A stretch of 64,000 nucleotides of DNA. It comes from Gordonia aichiensis NBRC 108223. Its GTDB lineage: Bacteria; Actinomycetota; Actinomycetes; Mycobacteriales; Mycobacteriaceae. The stretch is from positions 248,001-312,000 of the forward strand of contig NZ_BANR01000003.1 of the NCBI RefSeq assembly GCF_000332975.1. Direction: 5' to 3'. The notes below the pieces were generated by a model. It was not told where the DNA came from. It saw nothing but the letters and a program-made list of their open reading frames with translations, and ran no database searches. Below are positions 1 to 9,901 of this stretch, piece after piece (position 1 is the first letter of the stretch; each line of letters opens with the position of its first letter). The position numbers were made by a program, and so were the translations under genes.

Positions 1-1
1 C

Positions 2-877
<876 letters not shown>

Positions 878-911
878 CGTTGCTTCACTGATGTTCTGAC
901 TCACTGAGTCG

Positions 912-953
912 ACAACAGCGCCCCAACCGCGTATGCGGTTGGGGCGCTGTTGT
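912..953 (+). terminator. Rho-independent-like terminator after tuf
   Basis: A perfect 19-bp inverted repeat (912-930 with 935-953) encloses the 4-nt loop GTAT, 34 nt after the tuf stop. No clear T-run follows, as is common in high-G+C actinobacteria. It very likely ends the tuf transcript. Confidence 0.9.
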
Positions 954-1222
954 GCGTGGTGCACATGATGCAATCCACCAGATCTGTGGGCAAGCTACCT
1001 TCGCCGGAGTCGAAGCTGGCTTGCGACAGGTGAGATGGCTGGATTCTTCCGGGCAAACGGCCAATAACTCTAGTTAACTCAAGTCACATCCGCCACTTTG
1101 GTAACTGCGGGGTCTCAATGTCGGAGACCTGTGGTCACGACGCCCCGATCGGCTGGCCCGGGAGTCGATGACAGCAATACGGTTCACCGGTGCGTAGGAG
1201 ATCGTGGTGGTCTGTCGTGCCC
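954..1222. other. Intergenic region between the tuf terminator and the mycolyltransferase
   Basis: Together with the terminator this makes about 345 bases without a gene. I see no convincing ORF, RNA or repeat. It must contain the promoter of the downstream gene, but I could not assign -35 and -10 boxes with confidence. An AGGAG lies at 1196-1200, too far from the ATG at 1223 to be a normal ribosome binding site. Confidence 0.4.
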
Positions 1223-2155
1223 ATGCGGCGCGCAATCGTTCTGGTGGTTCTGGTCGCGACTGCACTGTGCGTCGGGCTGGTCAATGCGGGGTCGGCGAAC
1301 GCGGCGTCGTTCGGGAGGTTCTCGGTAGGCGGATGCGGCATGCCTGCGAGCCCCGTCGACATGTGGACGCGCGCAGGCAATTACAAGACCGTCATCGCGC
1401 TCGACGGCCTGCGTGCCACCAGTGATGTCAGCGGTTGGCGCCACGAGACGCGCATTCAACGCATGGCCGATTCCGGGGTCAACGTCGTCGAACCGGTCGG
1501 CGGTCTCGCGAGCTTCTACTCCGACTGGGAGACGAAGAGTCCCGGCAGCAAGATCGCCTACCGCTACCGGTGGACGTGCCGCCTCGACGCCATCATCCGT
1601 GCGCTCGACGCTCGCGGTCTCGCGGTGGGGCCGAAGCAGAAGTACGCCCTGATGGGCATCTCGATGGGCGGCAACGCCGCCATGATCTACGGCGCCTACC
1701 ACCGCAACCGCATCTCGAGCATCTTCTCGATGTCGGGGTACCTGAACCTGTCGGCCCCGACGATGCGCGAGGCGATCCGCGTCGCGTTGATCGACGCCGG
1801 GGTCGAGGCAGGCGTCGGGCCACTGAGCGCGGATGCGATGTGGGGGCCTCCGTGGAGCCCGCGCTGGGAGCGCAACGATCCACTTGTGCAACTGCCCCGG
1901 ATGCGTGGCATGAAGATCCGTATCGCTTCCGGCTCGGCGACGTGGGGACGCTACAACACCGACGCGGTGTCGTCGATCAAGGGCACTCCTCTCGAAGTGG
2001 CGGCTCTGGCTCAGACGCGCGCCTTCGAAGTGGCGGCAGCCCTCCAGAAGATCCCCGTCACGACCGACTTCCCCAACACGGGTACCCACACCTGGGCCTA
2101 CTGGGAGGACATGGTGTGGCGGGCCAAGAACAGCAGGTGGTTCCACGACAGGTGA
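1223..2155 (+). CDS. Secreted antigen 85-type mycolyltransferase / esterase
   Basis: This family transfers mycolic acids to trehalose and arabinogalactan in the outer envelope of Mycobacteriales. The 310-residue product begins with a signal peptide (charged MRR, hydrophobic stretch, cleavage probably after SANA). It has the alpha/beta-hydrolase nucleophile elbow GISMGGNAA with Ser about 147, followed by a SMSGYL segment like that of antigen 85. Near the C-terminus GTHTWAYWEDMVWRAK resembles the antigen 85 catalytic-His region (H-S/T-W-x-YW). The ATG at 1223 was chosen because it directly precedes the signal peptide; GTG 1217 or 1190 are alternatives. Mycolyltransferase is the best call, but a related secreted esterase is possible. 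Confidence 0.82.
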   Translation: MRRAIVLVVLVATALCVGLVNAGSANAASFGRFSVGGCGMPASPVDMWTRAGNYKTVIALDGLRATSDVSGWRHETRIQRMADSGVNVVEPVGGLASFYSDWETKSPGSKIAYRYRWTCRLDAIIRALDARGLAVGPKQKYALMGISMGGNAAMIYGAYHRNRISSIFSMSGYLNLSAPTMREAIRVALIDAGVEAGVGPLSADAMWGPPWSPRWERNDPLVQLPRMRGMKIRIASGSATWGRYNTDAVSSIKGTPLEVAALAQTRAFEVAAALQKIPVTTDFPNTGTHTWAYWEDMVWRAKNSRWFHDR

Positions 2156-2162
2156 GCCTGGG

Positions 2163-2194
2163 CTCGCGCGTCTTCAGGGGATGCGACGCGCGAG
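2163..2194 (+). terminator. Hairpin after the mycolyltransferase gene
   Basis: A 10-bp perfect inverted repeat, CTCGCGCGTC (2163-2172) and GACGCGCGAG (2185-2194), with a 12-nt loop, lies directly after the stop at 2155. No T-run is present. A terminator for the forward gene, possibly also serving the reverse-strand LuxR gene, is the simplest reading. Confidence 0.5.
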
Positions 2195-2348
2195 AAGCGG
2201 TGAACTTGGTGGACTTCCTTCGCGACGCCGATGTCACGCCCGTGACCGAGGATGGGGAGCGGTTGCCCGTCACACCAACGCGGCTGCGGGCGTGACATCG
2301 ACGATCACACGATCGACGCGCGTGACCGATCGACACCGGTCGGCCGCG

Positions 2349-2708
2349 TCACCAATCCGAGAGGCTGACGTAGCCGTCCTGGATCGCGCGAACGAACAGT
2401 GCGGCCTTCGACGGAGCGGGCCTGCCGACAGCGTTGTACTTGGCACGGATACGCGAGATGTGGGTGCTGACGGTCGTCGTCCCGAGGAACAACCGGCGTG
2501 CGGCTTGCTCCTTGGACTCCGAATGGAGCCACGCGACGAGCACCTCGATCTCACGTGCCGACAGGCGTGCTCGGACCGGCTCATGCTCGATGGTCTCGAT
2601 CTGATGGAGAGATACGGGTCGATTCCGGACTATCGGTGTCTGGTGCATTGGGCTCCCTGGGCTCACCCCGACGACTGTGGACGGACCCCGCGGACGGACA
2701 GTGGACAT
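2349..2708 (-). CDS. LuxR-type HTH transcriptional regulator without a receiver domain
   Basis: The C-terminal 70 residues form a clear LuxR/NarL helix-turn-helix: LSAREIEVLVAWL, then SKEQAARRLFLGTTTVSTHISRIRAKY with the recognition helix in TTVSTHISR. No receiver or sensor domain precedes it; the N-terminal part is short, basic and unstructured-looking. The start is uncertain. The frame stays open to 2891, but codon use upstream of 2708 looks non-coding and would overlap the divergent gene; ATG 2708 gives 119 residues and ATG 2729 or GTG 2744 are alternatives, none with a strong ribosome binding site. It is transcribed divergently from the HTH-STAND-WD40 gene at 2842, so the intergenic region probably holds both promoters. 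Confidence 0.78.
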   Translation of the reverse strand: MSTVRPRGPSTVVGVSPGSPMHQTPIVRNRPVSLHQIETIEHEPVRARLSAREIEVLVAWLHSESKEQAARRLFLGTTTVSTHISRIRAKYNAVGRPAPSKAALFVRAIQDGYVSLSDW

Positions 2709-2841
2709 GCGATCCGCTTGTCGTCTCATCGGTGGAATTATCTTCACGGCCCCATGCGCTACGTGCCCTGTGTGGCGCGTTCGGACAGCAAGTCGATACA
2801 ACTGTCGATACGCTGACCTGCACAAAAGGGCAGGAGAGTTG

Positions 2842-5800
2842 ATGAGGCCTGAGTCGGTGGGCACGCGTGAAGAACTCGGGCGTGCACTCACAGAACTACG
2901 CGTTCAGGCGGGACTGAGTGTGCGTGACGTCGCCGCCGACGCCGACGCACTACTGGGGACCGTTGCGGGCTGGTTCGCCGGACAGCATGCCCCGACCCGT
3001 GCGAGCCGGGCCATGTTCACCAGGGTGCTCGGAGTCTGCGGCGTCACCGAGCCCGACCACGTGGCCACCTGGTGGGAGGCCGTCGAGCGCAGTGCGCGCC
3101 GGACGGGGCGGCGCCGCACCCGTCCGGATTCCCCCTACCGCGGGTTCGCGGCCTTCGGTCCGGCCGACAGTCAGTTCTTCTTCGGGCGCGACGACCTCGT
3201 CGCCCGACTGGTCGACCTCATCGTCGCCACCCGCGGACCCGACCGCGAGGCCAGTGGCATGGCCAGGGGGGTCATGGTCGTCGGGATGTCGGGCGTCGGG
3301 AAGTCGTCGCTCGTGCGCGCGGGTCTGCTCGCCGAGGTCGCTCACGAGGGCCCGCTGGCGGGGTGGCGCCACGCGGTGATGACGCCGGGGGACGACGTGA
3401 CCGCAGCCCTCGACACCGCATTGGGGGAGTTGGCCGCCGACGAGCATCCGGATCGACCAGCGCTGCTCGTGATCGATCAAGCCGAGGAGATGTGGACGCA
3501 GAACACCGAGCAGGCACGCGGGCACGCGCTCACCCGAATTCTCGACGTCGCCACGGCGCCGGGCTCGACCATCGTGCCGGTGGGTGTGCTCCGCGCCGAC
3601 TTCTACGGACGCGTCGTGCCGTGGGTGCCCAAGACACTGGAGAACGCGCAGTTGGTGGTTCCGCCGATGCAGCGCGAACAGTTGCGCGAGATCATTGTCG
3701 GCCCCGCGCGAGTCGCCGACGTCGAGGTCGAGCCCGCACTGGTGGAGATGCTCCTCGACGATTCCGTGCCCGCGGCGGGCTCGACGGTAGCCGGCGATCT
3801 CCCGCTGCTGTCCTATGCTCTGCTGGCCACCTGGGAGCAATCCGATGGTCGACGCATGACCGTTCGCGACTATCTGGCGACCGGACGTATCGGCGGCGCG
3901 GTCGAGCAGGCCGCTGAGAAGGTCTACGGACAGCTGTCCGCGCACGAACAGCAGATTGCGCGACGCATGCTGCTCGCGATGGTCAACGTCGACGAGGACG
4001 GGGTGACCAGGCGGCGCGTCCCTCTCGACGAGTTGACCGCCGAGGGGGATCCGGGCGCTGGACGTGTCCTGGAGAACTATGCGGCGTCGCGTCTGGTCAC
4101 GGTGTCGTCATCGCATGCGCAGGTCACCCACGAGGCACTGCTCACCGCGTGGCCGCGACTGCGCGAATGGATCGACGACGATCGCGAGCAGCTTCTGCTG
4201 CGTCGTCGGTTGCGCGCGTTCTCCGAGCCATGGAATGCCGACGGCAGGCCCGACGACATGCTGATCGGCGGGTCGCGGCTCGAGGTGTTCGATCAGTTGG
4301 CGCAGGGTTCCGACGACGATCCGATCGACCCGGTCAGCCGCGACTTCCTCGATTCCGCCAACGCACGTCGTGCAGCGATCGTGGAGCGTGAGCGACGACG
4401 TTCCGCGCAGTTGCGGCGGGTCGCGCTGTTCGCCGCAGTGTTCGGCGTCGTTGCCCTACTGGCTGCCGTGTTCGCGGTTGTCGCCGGTGTGAATGCCGTT
4501 GATCAGCGCAAGGATGCCGAGAACGCGAGGAATGAGGCGCTGAGCCGACAGCTCGCCGTGCAGTCGGCCGACCTCGGTACCCGGGATCCGTTCATGTCGG
4601 CGCAACTCGCGATGGTCGCCTACCAGGCTGCGCCGACCCTCGAGGCGCGATCACGTCTCATCGACGCCACCGGCCGCGGTGTTCCGGTCCGCTACCTCGG
4701 CGACCCGGGTTCGGTGCTGATGTCGCGCGCGGGCTCGCTGGTCGCCGCCGCGGGAGCAGCAGGCCAGGTGCGTCTGTTCAGGGTCGGCGACAACGGCGTG
4801 ACGGCGCAGATCGCCGACTTCCGGGCGCCCGGCGGCGGCGGCAGACTGGCCGGTGTCGCACTGATGCCCGACGCCAGAACCCTGCTGCTCGGCGGACGCG
4901 GGACGATCACCGCGTGGAACATCGCCGATCCGGCGCACCCGTTGCGCCAGTACGACTTCCCCGAAGTCAGCGGGGATATCGACCGTCTCGTCGTCAGCCC
5001 TGACGGTCGGGTGGTGGTCGCATCCGTGCCCGCCACCGGCGTCGTGGCGTGGGTGACGGTCGACGGCTCGTGGCGACGAATCCCGTTGCCGCCGAGAGTC
5101 GCAGGGGTGGCCGGGGCGGCCGCGTTCAGCCCCGACGGAAAGTCGTTGGCCACCAGCAGTGCGAACCGTCGGATCGACCTGTGGCGGGTTGAGGGCGACG
5201 CCCTGGTTCCGACGGGAGAGATCCCGCTCGACCAGTGGCGCGACAACGAGCTGGCACAGGGGCTCGTCTACAGTCCGGACGGCTCGCGTCTCCTGGCCGC
5301 ACTGCGCAGTCGTGTGATCAATGAGTTCGACGTCGTCGACCCTGCGGCGGCGCGGTCGGTCGCCCGGTTCACCGGGTTCAACAGCTACGTGAGCGCGGTG
5401 GGGCTCAGCGAGGATGGAGCCAAGGTCGTCGGGGCCGGCGCGGACAACACGATCAGGGTCTTCGATCGCGCGAATCCTGCTGCAGCACCGCAGGTCATGA
5501 CCGGATCGTCGAACGCGGTGTCGGTGGTGTTCGCCGGCGACCACGTGGTCGCCTCCAGCGAGGACGGTCGGGTGCAGGACTGGCCGCCGGTGCACGGCAT
5601 GACGTCGGTGGGAACCAACAGCGTCTACCAGATACCCGCCAACCGCGATGCGACGACGATCGTCGCAGCCGACTCCGGCACCGACGGTCGCATCACCCAG
5701 TGGCGCGTCGGGCGTGACGGGCTGACGCGCAGCGGTCCCGATCTCGTTCCGCCAGCGGGGATGGTCTACTCGGGTGCGGTGGTGATGACGCCGTCGGGTC

Positions 5801-6627
5801 GCGTCGTCACCACCGGAACGGTTACCGGCACAGTACAATTCGCCGACTACAGTGATCCGCAGAAGCCTCACGTGGTCGGCAGTGTCGCGGCCCAGCCGAC
5901 GCTGAACGAGACCGTGGACTACAGCGAACGCTCAGGGCTCGCCATCACCGGAGCCGCCGACGGTAACGCCCTCACCGTGATCGACGCATCGACACTCTCG
6001 TCGCCCAGGGTCGTCTCTCGGTTCGACACGGGCGGGGGGATCGCATGGGCGTCGTTGAGTCCCGACGGCCGCACCGCAGCGGTGGCGACCGTCACCGGGC
6101 CCATCCGCCTCATCGATTTGTCCAACCCCGCGGCACCGCGCGCGCACCCTGATCCGATCACGTTCAAGGCCTCGGCGCTCTCGGTACGCTTCGCTCCGTC
6201 GGGTGACAAGCTCGTCGCGACATCCGAGGAACGCAACGTCGAGGTGGTCGACATCTCCGACAAGGACCACCCGCGCGCAACCGCTGAACTCTCCGGGCCT
6301 GCCGGGCAGCTCTACAGTGCGGGGTTCTCCGCAGACGGTGAGCGCGTGGTCGCGGGCGGGAGCAATTCGGAAGTGTGGGTGTGGGACCTCGCCGACGGCG
6401 ATGCCGACGTGGTGCTGCGGTCGTATCCGGGCCGGGTCTACGACGTCCGTTTCCTCCCCGACGACCGTATCGTCGCGGCAGGTCAGGGAGGGTTCATGGA
6501 AACCTGGAACCTCAGCGCCGATCGGATCATCGACGAGCAGTGTTCACGAGGTGCCAACCCCATCACGCCCGACGAGTGGCGCACCTACGTCCACGGCATC
6601 GACTACCGGTCGCCCTGCGGCCGGTGA
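2842..6627 (+). CDS. HTH-STAND NTPase-transmembrane-WD40 protein
   Basis: A 1261-residue multidomain protein. Residues about 8-75 resemble an XRE-type HTH (GTREELGRALTELR, LSVRDVAADAD). SPYRGFAAF and FFFGRDDLVARLV start a nSTAND1-type NTPase with Walker A GMSGVGKSS (about 148-155) and Walker B LLVIDQAEE (about 208-216). After an all-helical region with a winged-helix-like VTHEALLTAWPRLREW segment there is one strong membrane helix (about 525-550), a short coil, and a WD40-type beta-propeller to the end with repeated SPDG motifs. Such proteins are signal-responsive switches in which the propeller senses and the NTPase oligomerises; the ligand and output are unknown. ATG 2842 was chosen because GGAGAG precedes it by about 5 nt. 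Confidence 0.88.
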   Translation: MRPESVGTREELGRALTELRVQAGLSVRDVAADADALLGTVAGWFAGQHAPTRASRAMFTRVLGVCGVTEPDHVATWWEAVERSARRTGRRRTRPDSPYRGFAAFGPADSQFFFGRDDLVARLVDLIVATRGPDREASGMARGVMVVGMSGVGKSSLVRAGLLAEVAHEGPLAGWRHAVMTPGDDVTAALDTALGELAADEHPDRPALLVIDQAEEMWTQNTEQARGHALTRILDVATAPGSTIVPVGVLRADFYGRVVPWVPKTLENAQLVVPPMQREQLREIIVGPARVADVEVEPALVEMLLDDSVPAAGSTVAGDLPLLSYALLATWEQSDGRRMTVRDYLATGRIGGAVEQAAEKVYGQLSAHEQQIARRMLLAMVNVDEDGVTRRRVPLDELTAEGDPGAGRVLENYAASRLVTVSSSHAQVTHEALLTAWPRLREWIDDDREQLLLRRRLRAFSEPWNADGRPDDMLIGGSRLEVFDQLAQGSDDDPIDPVSRDFLDSANARRAAIVERERRRSAQLRRVALFAAVFGVVALLAAVFAVVAGVNAVDQRKDAENARNEALSRQLAVQSADLGTRDPFMSAQLAMVAYQAAPTLEARSRLIDATGRGVPVRYLGDPGSVLMSRAGSLVAAAGAAGQVRLFRVGDNGVTAQIADFRAPGGGGRLAGVALMPDARTLLLGGRGTITAWNIADPAHPLRQYDFPEVSGDIDRLVVSPDGRVVVASVPATGVVAWVTVDGSWRRIPLPPRVAGVAGAAAFSPDGKSLATSSANRRIDLWRVEGDALVPTGEIPLDQWRDNELAQGLVYSPDGSRLLAALRSRVINEFDVVDPAAARSVARFTGFNSYVSAVGLSEDGAKVVGAGADNTIRVFDRANPAAAPQVMTGSSNAVSVVFAGDHVVASSEDGRVQDWPPVHGMTSVGTNSVYQIPANRDATTIVAADSGTDGRITQWRVGRDGLTRSGPDLVPPAGMVYSGAVVMTPSGRVVTTGTVTGTVQFADYSDPQKPHVVGSVAAQPTLNETVDYSERSGLAITGAADGNALTVIDASTLSSPRVVSRFDTGGGIAWASLSPDGRTAAVATVTGPIRLIDLSNPAAPRAHPDPITFKASALSVRFAPSGDKLVATSEERNVEVVDISDKDHPRATAELSGPAGQLYSAGFSADGERVVAGGSNSEVWVWDLADGDADVVLRSYPGRVYDVRFLPDDRIVAAGQGGFMETWNLSADRIIDEQCSRGANPITPDEWRTYVHGIDYRSPCGR

Positions 6628-6697
6628 CCGGCCCACAACTGGTCGATGCGCTCGGGGGCATCGAGGACCCACTTCGTCGGGACTACCCTCGGAAGGC

Positions 6698-7468
6698 GTG
6701 CGTATTCTCCATCGTCAGCGGACCGACGCCGACCCCGCGGTCGCGCAGTCGCTCGCAGTGGACGTGTCGGGACCCATCGACACCGGCGTCCCGGTCGTTC
6801 TCCTGCACGGCATGGCGTCCGACCACACCACCTGGCGGGCGTTCGCGCGAGCGCTTCGACGACGCGGTCGTTCGGTGGTCTCGATGGACATGCGCGGCCA
6901 CGGCGTGAGCAGTCGCGAGAAGCACTACCGACTCGACGACTTCCGCGCCGACGTGCGGTTCGTCCTCGACGAACTCGGCCTGCGCACCGTCGACGTCGTC
7001 GGCCACTCCCTGGGCGCACACACCGCGCTGCGCGTGGCGATGGATCAGCCCGAACGTGTGCGGCGGCTGGTGCTCGAAGAGATCCCGCCGATGCCGCGCG
7101 ACCGGGCCGACCTCGACGAGGAGATCGTCGTCGACGCCACGCTGGGTGAGCGACTGCGCGGATTGGGCCAGGTGATCGCCGACCCGCGGCCGTTCCTCCG
7201 CTACGACAGAGCGGTCACCGATCAGGTCAACGCCGAGTTCGCGGTCGCTGCACCGCAGTGGTGGGATGCACTCGACGACGTCGGTGCGCGCACCCTCGTC
7301 ATCTCCGGGGGCCGACGTAGTTTCCTTCCGCCGCAGCACCTTCGGACGCTCAGCGAGCGTCTGCCCGACGGATCGTTCGAGATCATCGACGCAGGCCACT
7401 CGGTTCACCGTGACCAGCGGTCGCGGTTCGTGCGCCGCGCAGGCGATTTCCTCACGGCCTCGGCGTGA
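6698..7468 (+). CDS. Alpha/beta-fold hydrolase
   Basis: A 256-residue single-domain alpha/beta hydrolase. Visible landmarks are the oxyanion strand VVLLHGMASDHTTW, the MRGHG motif, the nucleophile elbow GHSLGAH (Ser about 104), the late acid region TLVISGGRRS and the final catalytic IDAGHSVHRD. The frame is open further upstream, but that part is a shadow of the WD40 gene; GTG 6698, just before the conserved domain, is the likely start. Its stop overlaps the menC start by 4 nt (GTGA), so the two are translationally coupled. The coupling makes a menaquinone-related role (MenH-like) thinkable but unproven. Substrate unknown. Confidence 0.8.
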   Translation: MRILHRQRTDADPAVAQSLAVDVSGPIDTGVPVVLLHGMASDHTTWRAFARALRRRGRSVVSMDMRGHGVSSREKHYRLDDFRADVRFVLDELGLRTVDVVGHSLGAHTALRVAMDQPERVRRLVLEEIPPMPRDRADLDEEIVVDATLGERLRGLGQVIADPRPFLRYDRAVTDQVNAEFAVAAPQWWDALDDVGARTLVISGGRRSFLPPQHLRTLSERLPDGSFEIIDAGHSVHRDQRSRFVRRAGDFLTASA

Positions 7469-8481
7469 GCGCCCCCGACAGCGCCCCCGGGCGGCCCGCG
7501 CTGCCACCGGTCCGGGAGATCCTCGAGAACGCGCTAGTCGTCGCGCTGCCGATGAGGACACGATTCCGGGGAATCACCCGTCGTGAGGCGATGATCTTTC
7601 GGGGACCGGCGGGCTGGGGCGAGTTCGCTCCGTTCGTCGAGTACGACGACGAGGAATCGGCGGCGTGGCTTGCCGCGGGGATCGAGGCTGCGTACCTGGG
7701 ACATGTTCCTGCGCAGCGAGATTCGGTGCCGGTCAATGCCACGGTGCCGGCCGTCGCTGCCGAACAGGTGGCGGAGATCGTTGCCCGCTATCCCGGCGCG
7801 ACGACCGCCAAGGTGAAGGTGGCCGAGCCGGGCCAGTCGCTGTCCGACGACGTCGACCGGGTGGCTGCGGCGCGCGCCGTGATACCGCGGGTACGGATCG
7901 ATGCCAATGGAAAGTGGACCGTACCGCAGGCGATCTCGGCCATTCGTGCCATCGGTGATGTCGAGTACGCCGAGCAGCCGTGTGCGACCGTCGACGAGCT
8001 GGCCCTGGTGCGCCGCGCAGTCGATGTGCCGATCGCGGCCGACGAGTCGATTCGCAAAGCCGCCGACCCGATGCGTGTGGTCTCCGCGGACGCCGCCGAC
8101 ATCGCGGTGCTCAAGGTCGCGCCGCTCGGTGGCATGCGCGCCGTGATACGGCTGTCCGAGCTGATCGGGCTTCCGGTCGTCGTGTCGAGCGCTCTCGATA
8201 CGGCGGTCGGCGTGGCTGCCGGGGTCGCCGCAGCAGCCGGACTCGACAGCCTCGACCTCGCCTGCGGACTCGGCACCGGTTCACTGTTCACCACCGACGT
8301 CGCCGAACCGTTCGTGCCCGAGTGTGGCGTCCTCGTCCCGCGATGGTTCGGTAGCACTGTCGATCTCGCGCCCGAAGCACTCGCGGCGCCGGAGCGAACG
8401 GCGTGGTGGCATGACCGTCTACGCCGCTGTCACGACGTGCTGAGCAGACGTGGCGGCGCGGCGGAGTTCGTCAAACCGTAG
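7465..8481 (+). CDS. menC: o-Succinylbenzoate synthase
   Basis: MenC dehydrates SHCHC to o-succinylbenzoate in menaquinone biosynthesis. The 338-residue protein has the enolase-superfamily barrel with the catalytic KVKV strand (TTAKVKVAEPG). Metal ligands lie on successive strands: RIDANGKW, YAEQPC and IAADES. The second catalytic lysine is in AVLKVAPLGG. Length and order fit actinobacterial MenC rather than other enolase-family racemases. It starts with GTG overlapping the stop of the preceding hydrolase, so they form one transcription unit. Other men genes are not in this window. Confidence 0.9.
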   Translation: MSAPDSAPGRPALPPVREILENALVVALPMRTRFRGITRREAMIFRGPAGWGEFAPFVEYDDEESAAWLAAGIEAAYLGHVPAQRDSVPVNATVPAVAAEQVAEIVARYPGATTAKVKVAEPGQSLSDDVDRVAAARAVIPRVRIDANGKWTVPQAISAIRAIGDVEYAEQPCATVDELALVRRAVDVPIAADESIRKAADPMRVVSADAADIAVLKVAPLGGMRAVIRLSELIGLPVVVSSALDTAVGVAAGVAAAAGLDSLDLACGLGTGSLFTTDVAEPFVPECGVLVPRWFGSTVDLAPEALAAPERTAWWHDRLRRCHDVLSRRGGAAEFVKP

Positions 8482-8507
8482 AGACATTATTCTCGATCTG
8501 TTCCAAT

Positions 8508-8529
8508 GGTGTGAGAAGTGGATCACACC
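8508..8529. promoter_or_regulatory. Palindromic operator candidate upstream of the P450 gene
   Basis: GGTGTGA (8508-8514) and TCACACC (8523-8529) form a perfect 7-bp inverted repeat around an 8-nt centre, 38-59 nt upstream of the P450 ATG. This is the size and symmetry of a TetR-family operator, and a TetR gene is in the same operon. Read on the reverse strand it contains GTGATCCACTTC, which also occurs before mftA. Confidence 0.6.
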
Positions 8530-8566
8530 GACAGTCGCGGAGTCGCGCCGACGGAAAGGTTGCGTC

Positions 8567-9901
8567 ATGACGATCATCGCCCCCGCGCCTGCAGGAAGCG
8601 GACTGCGCGCGGTGCAGTGTGCCGACCGCAACGGAATGCTCGAGGTGCTGTCGATGCGTCGCGGCCCGTTCGCCTACGCGGCGGCCCGCCGCGCGGAGTT
8701 CGGCCCGATCTACGGGATCAATGCGCTCGGTATGCGGATGGTGATCGCCTCCGGACCCGACGCCGCCGATACCATCCTGCGCAATCGCAACCGTGCCTTC
8801 GCCAACGGGCCGGCGTGGGACTACCTGATCGGCCCGTTCTTCAATCGAGGGCTGATGCTGCTCGACTTCGATGAGCACCGCCATCACCGACTGCTGATGC
8901 AACAGGTCTTCTCCAACACCGCACTCAAGGGCTACATGCAGGAGATGTCGCCCATGATCGTCGATCGCATGCGGCGATTTCCCACTGGGAAGGTGCGATT
9001 GGCCAACGAGTTCAAGGCCTTGACGCTCGACGTCGCGCTCGAGGTGTTCCTCGGTGTCGAGCTACCCCGTGACGAGGCCGACCGTCTGAACAAGGCCTTC
9101 ATCGAAACGGTGCGGGCGGGAGTTGCGTTGGTCCGCAGGCCCGTTCCCGGCGGCCGTTGGTGGAAGGGATTGCGGTCGCGGCGCATCCTCGAGGAGTTCT
9201 TCTACTCCGCGATCGCCGACAAACGCCGACGTGAGACCCCGGATCTGTTTTCGGTGCTGTGTCACGCCGAAACCGAAGAGGGACAGCGCTTCAGCGACGA
9301 CGACGTGGTCAACCACATGATCTTCGTGTTGATGGCGGCGCACGACACGTCGACCATCACCATGACGCAGATGGCATATCACCTCGCTCGCAACCGTGAG
9401 TGGCAGCAACGCGCACGTGACGAATCAGACGATCTGCCAGCCGAACTCGGCTATGACGATCTCGGCAGCCTTTCCACTCTCGACCTCGTCATGCGGGAAG
9501 CGCTGCGGTTGTGTCCGCCTGTGCCCTCCCAGCCGCGTGCCGCTGTCGTCGACACATCCATCGGCGACTTCTTCATCCCGGAGGGCACGATGGTCTCGGT
9601 ACCTCAGTTGGCCAATCACCGCGACCCCGAGATCTATTCGGAGCCCGACCGGTTCGACCCCGAACGGTTCACACCCGAACGTGCCGAGGACAAGCGACAC
9701 CGCATGGGCTGGGCGCCGTTCGGCGGTGGGGTGCACAAGTGCATCGGGTTGTACTTCGGTCAGATGGAGATCAAGACGATCATGCACCAACTGCTGCGCG
9801 GTTATGAGTGGTCGGTGCCCGACGACTATGTGATGCCCATGGATTACAGCGCGCTTCCCGTGCCCGCCGACCGTTTGCCGGTCGTGCTCCGGCGACGATG
9901 A
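8567..9901 (+). CDS. Cytochrome P450, CYP136-like
   Basis: A 444-residue haem monooxygenase. It has the I-helix oxygen-activation motif AAHDTST, the K-helix REALRL, the ERF region DPERFTPER, and the haem-binding loop FGGGVHKCIG with Cys about 392. Long stretches, for example IGPFFNRGLMLLDFDEH and the C-terminal DYSALPVPADRLPVVLRRR, match what I recall of mycobacterial CYP136. In M. tuberculosis CYP136 also lies next to a TetR gene. ATG 8567 was chosen because GGAAAGG precedes it by 7 nt. The stop overlaps the TetR start by 4 nt. The substrate is unknown. Redox partners may be the ferredoxin reductase at 13081 plus a ferredoxin elsewhere. Confidence 0.9.
   Translation: MTIIAPAPAGSGLRAVQCADRNGMLEVLSMRRGPFAYAAARRAEFGPIYGINALGMRMVIASGPDAADTILRNRNRAFANGPAWDYLIGPFFNRGLMLLDFDEHRHHRLLMQQVFSNTALKGYMQEMSPMIVDRMRRFPTGKVRLANEFKALTLDVALEVFLGVELPRDEADRLNKAFIETVRAGVALVRRPVPGGRWWKGLRSRRILEEFFYSAIADKRRRETPDLFSVLCHAETEEGQRFSDDDVVNHMIFVLMAAHDTSTITMTQMAYHLARNREWQQRARDESDDLPAELGYDDLGSLSTLDLVMREALRLCPPVPSQPRAAVVDTSIGDFFIPEGTMVSVPQLANHRDPEIYSEPDRFDPERFTPERAEDKRHRMGWAPFGGGVHKCIGLYFGQMEIKTIMHQLLRGYEWSVPDDYVMPMDYSALPVPADRLPVVLRRR

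Noticed and set aside
1184..2146. 320-codon reverse-strand frame
   Set aside because: Antisense to the mycolyltransferase, which has a signal peptide and catalytic motif; the antisense product is Arg/His-rich with no recognisable domain.
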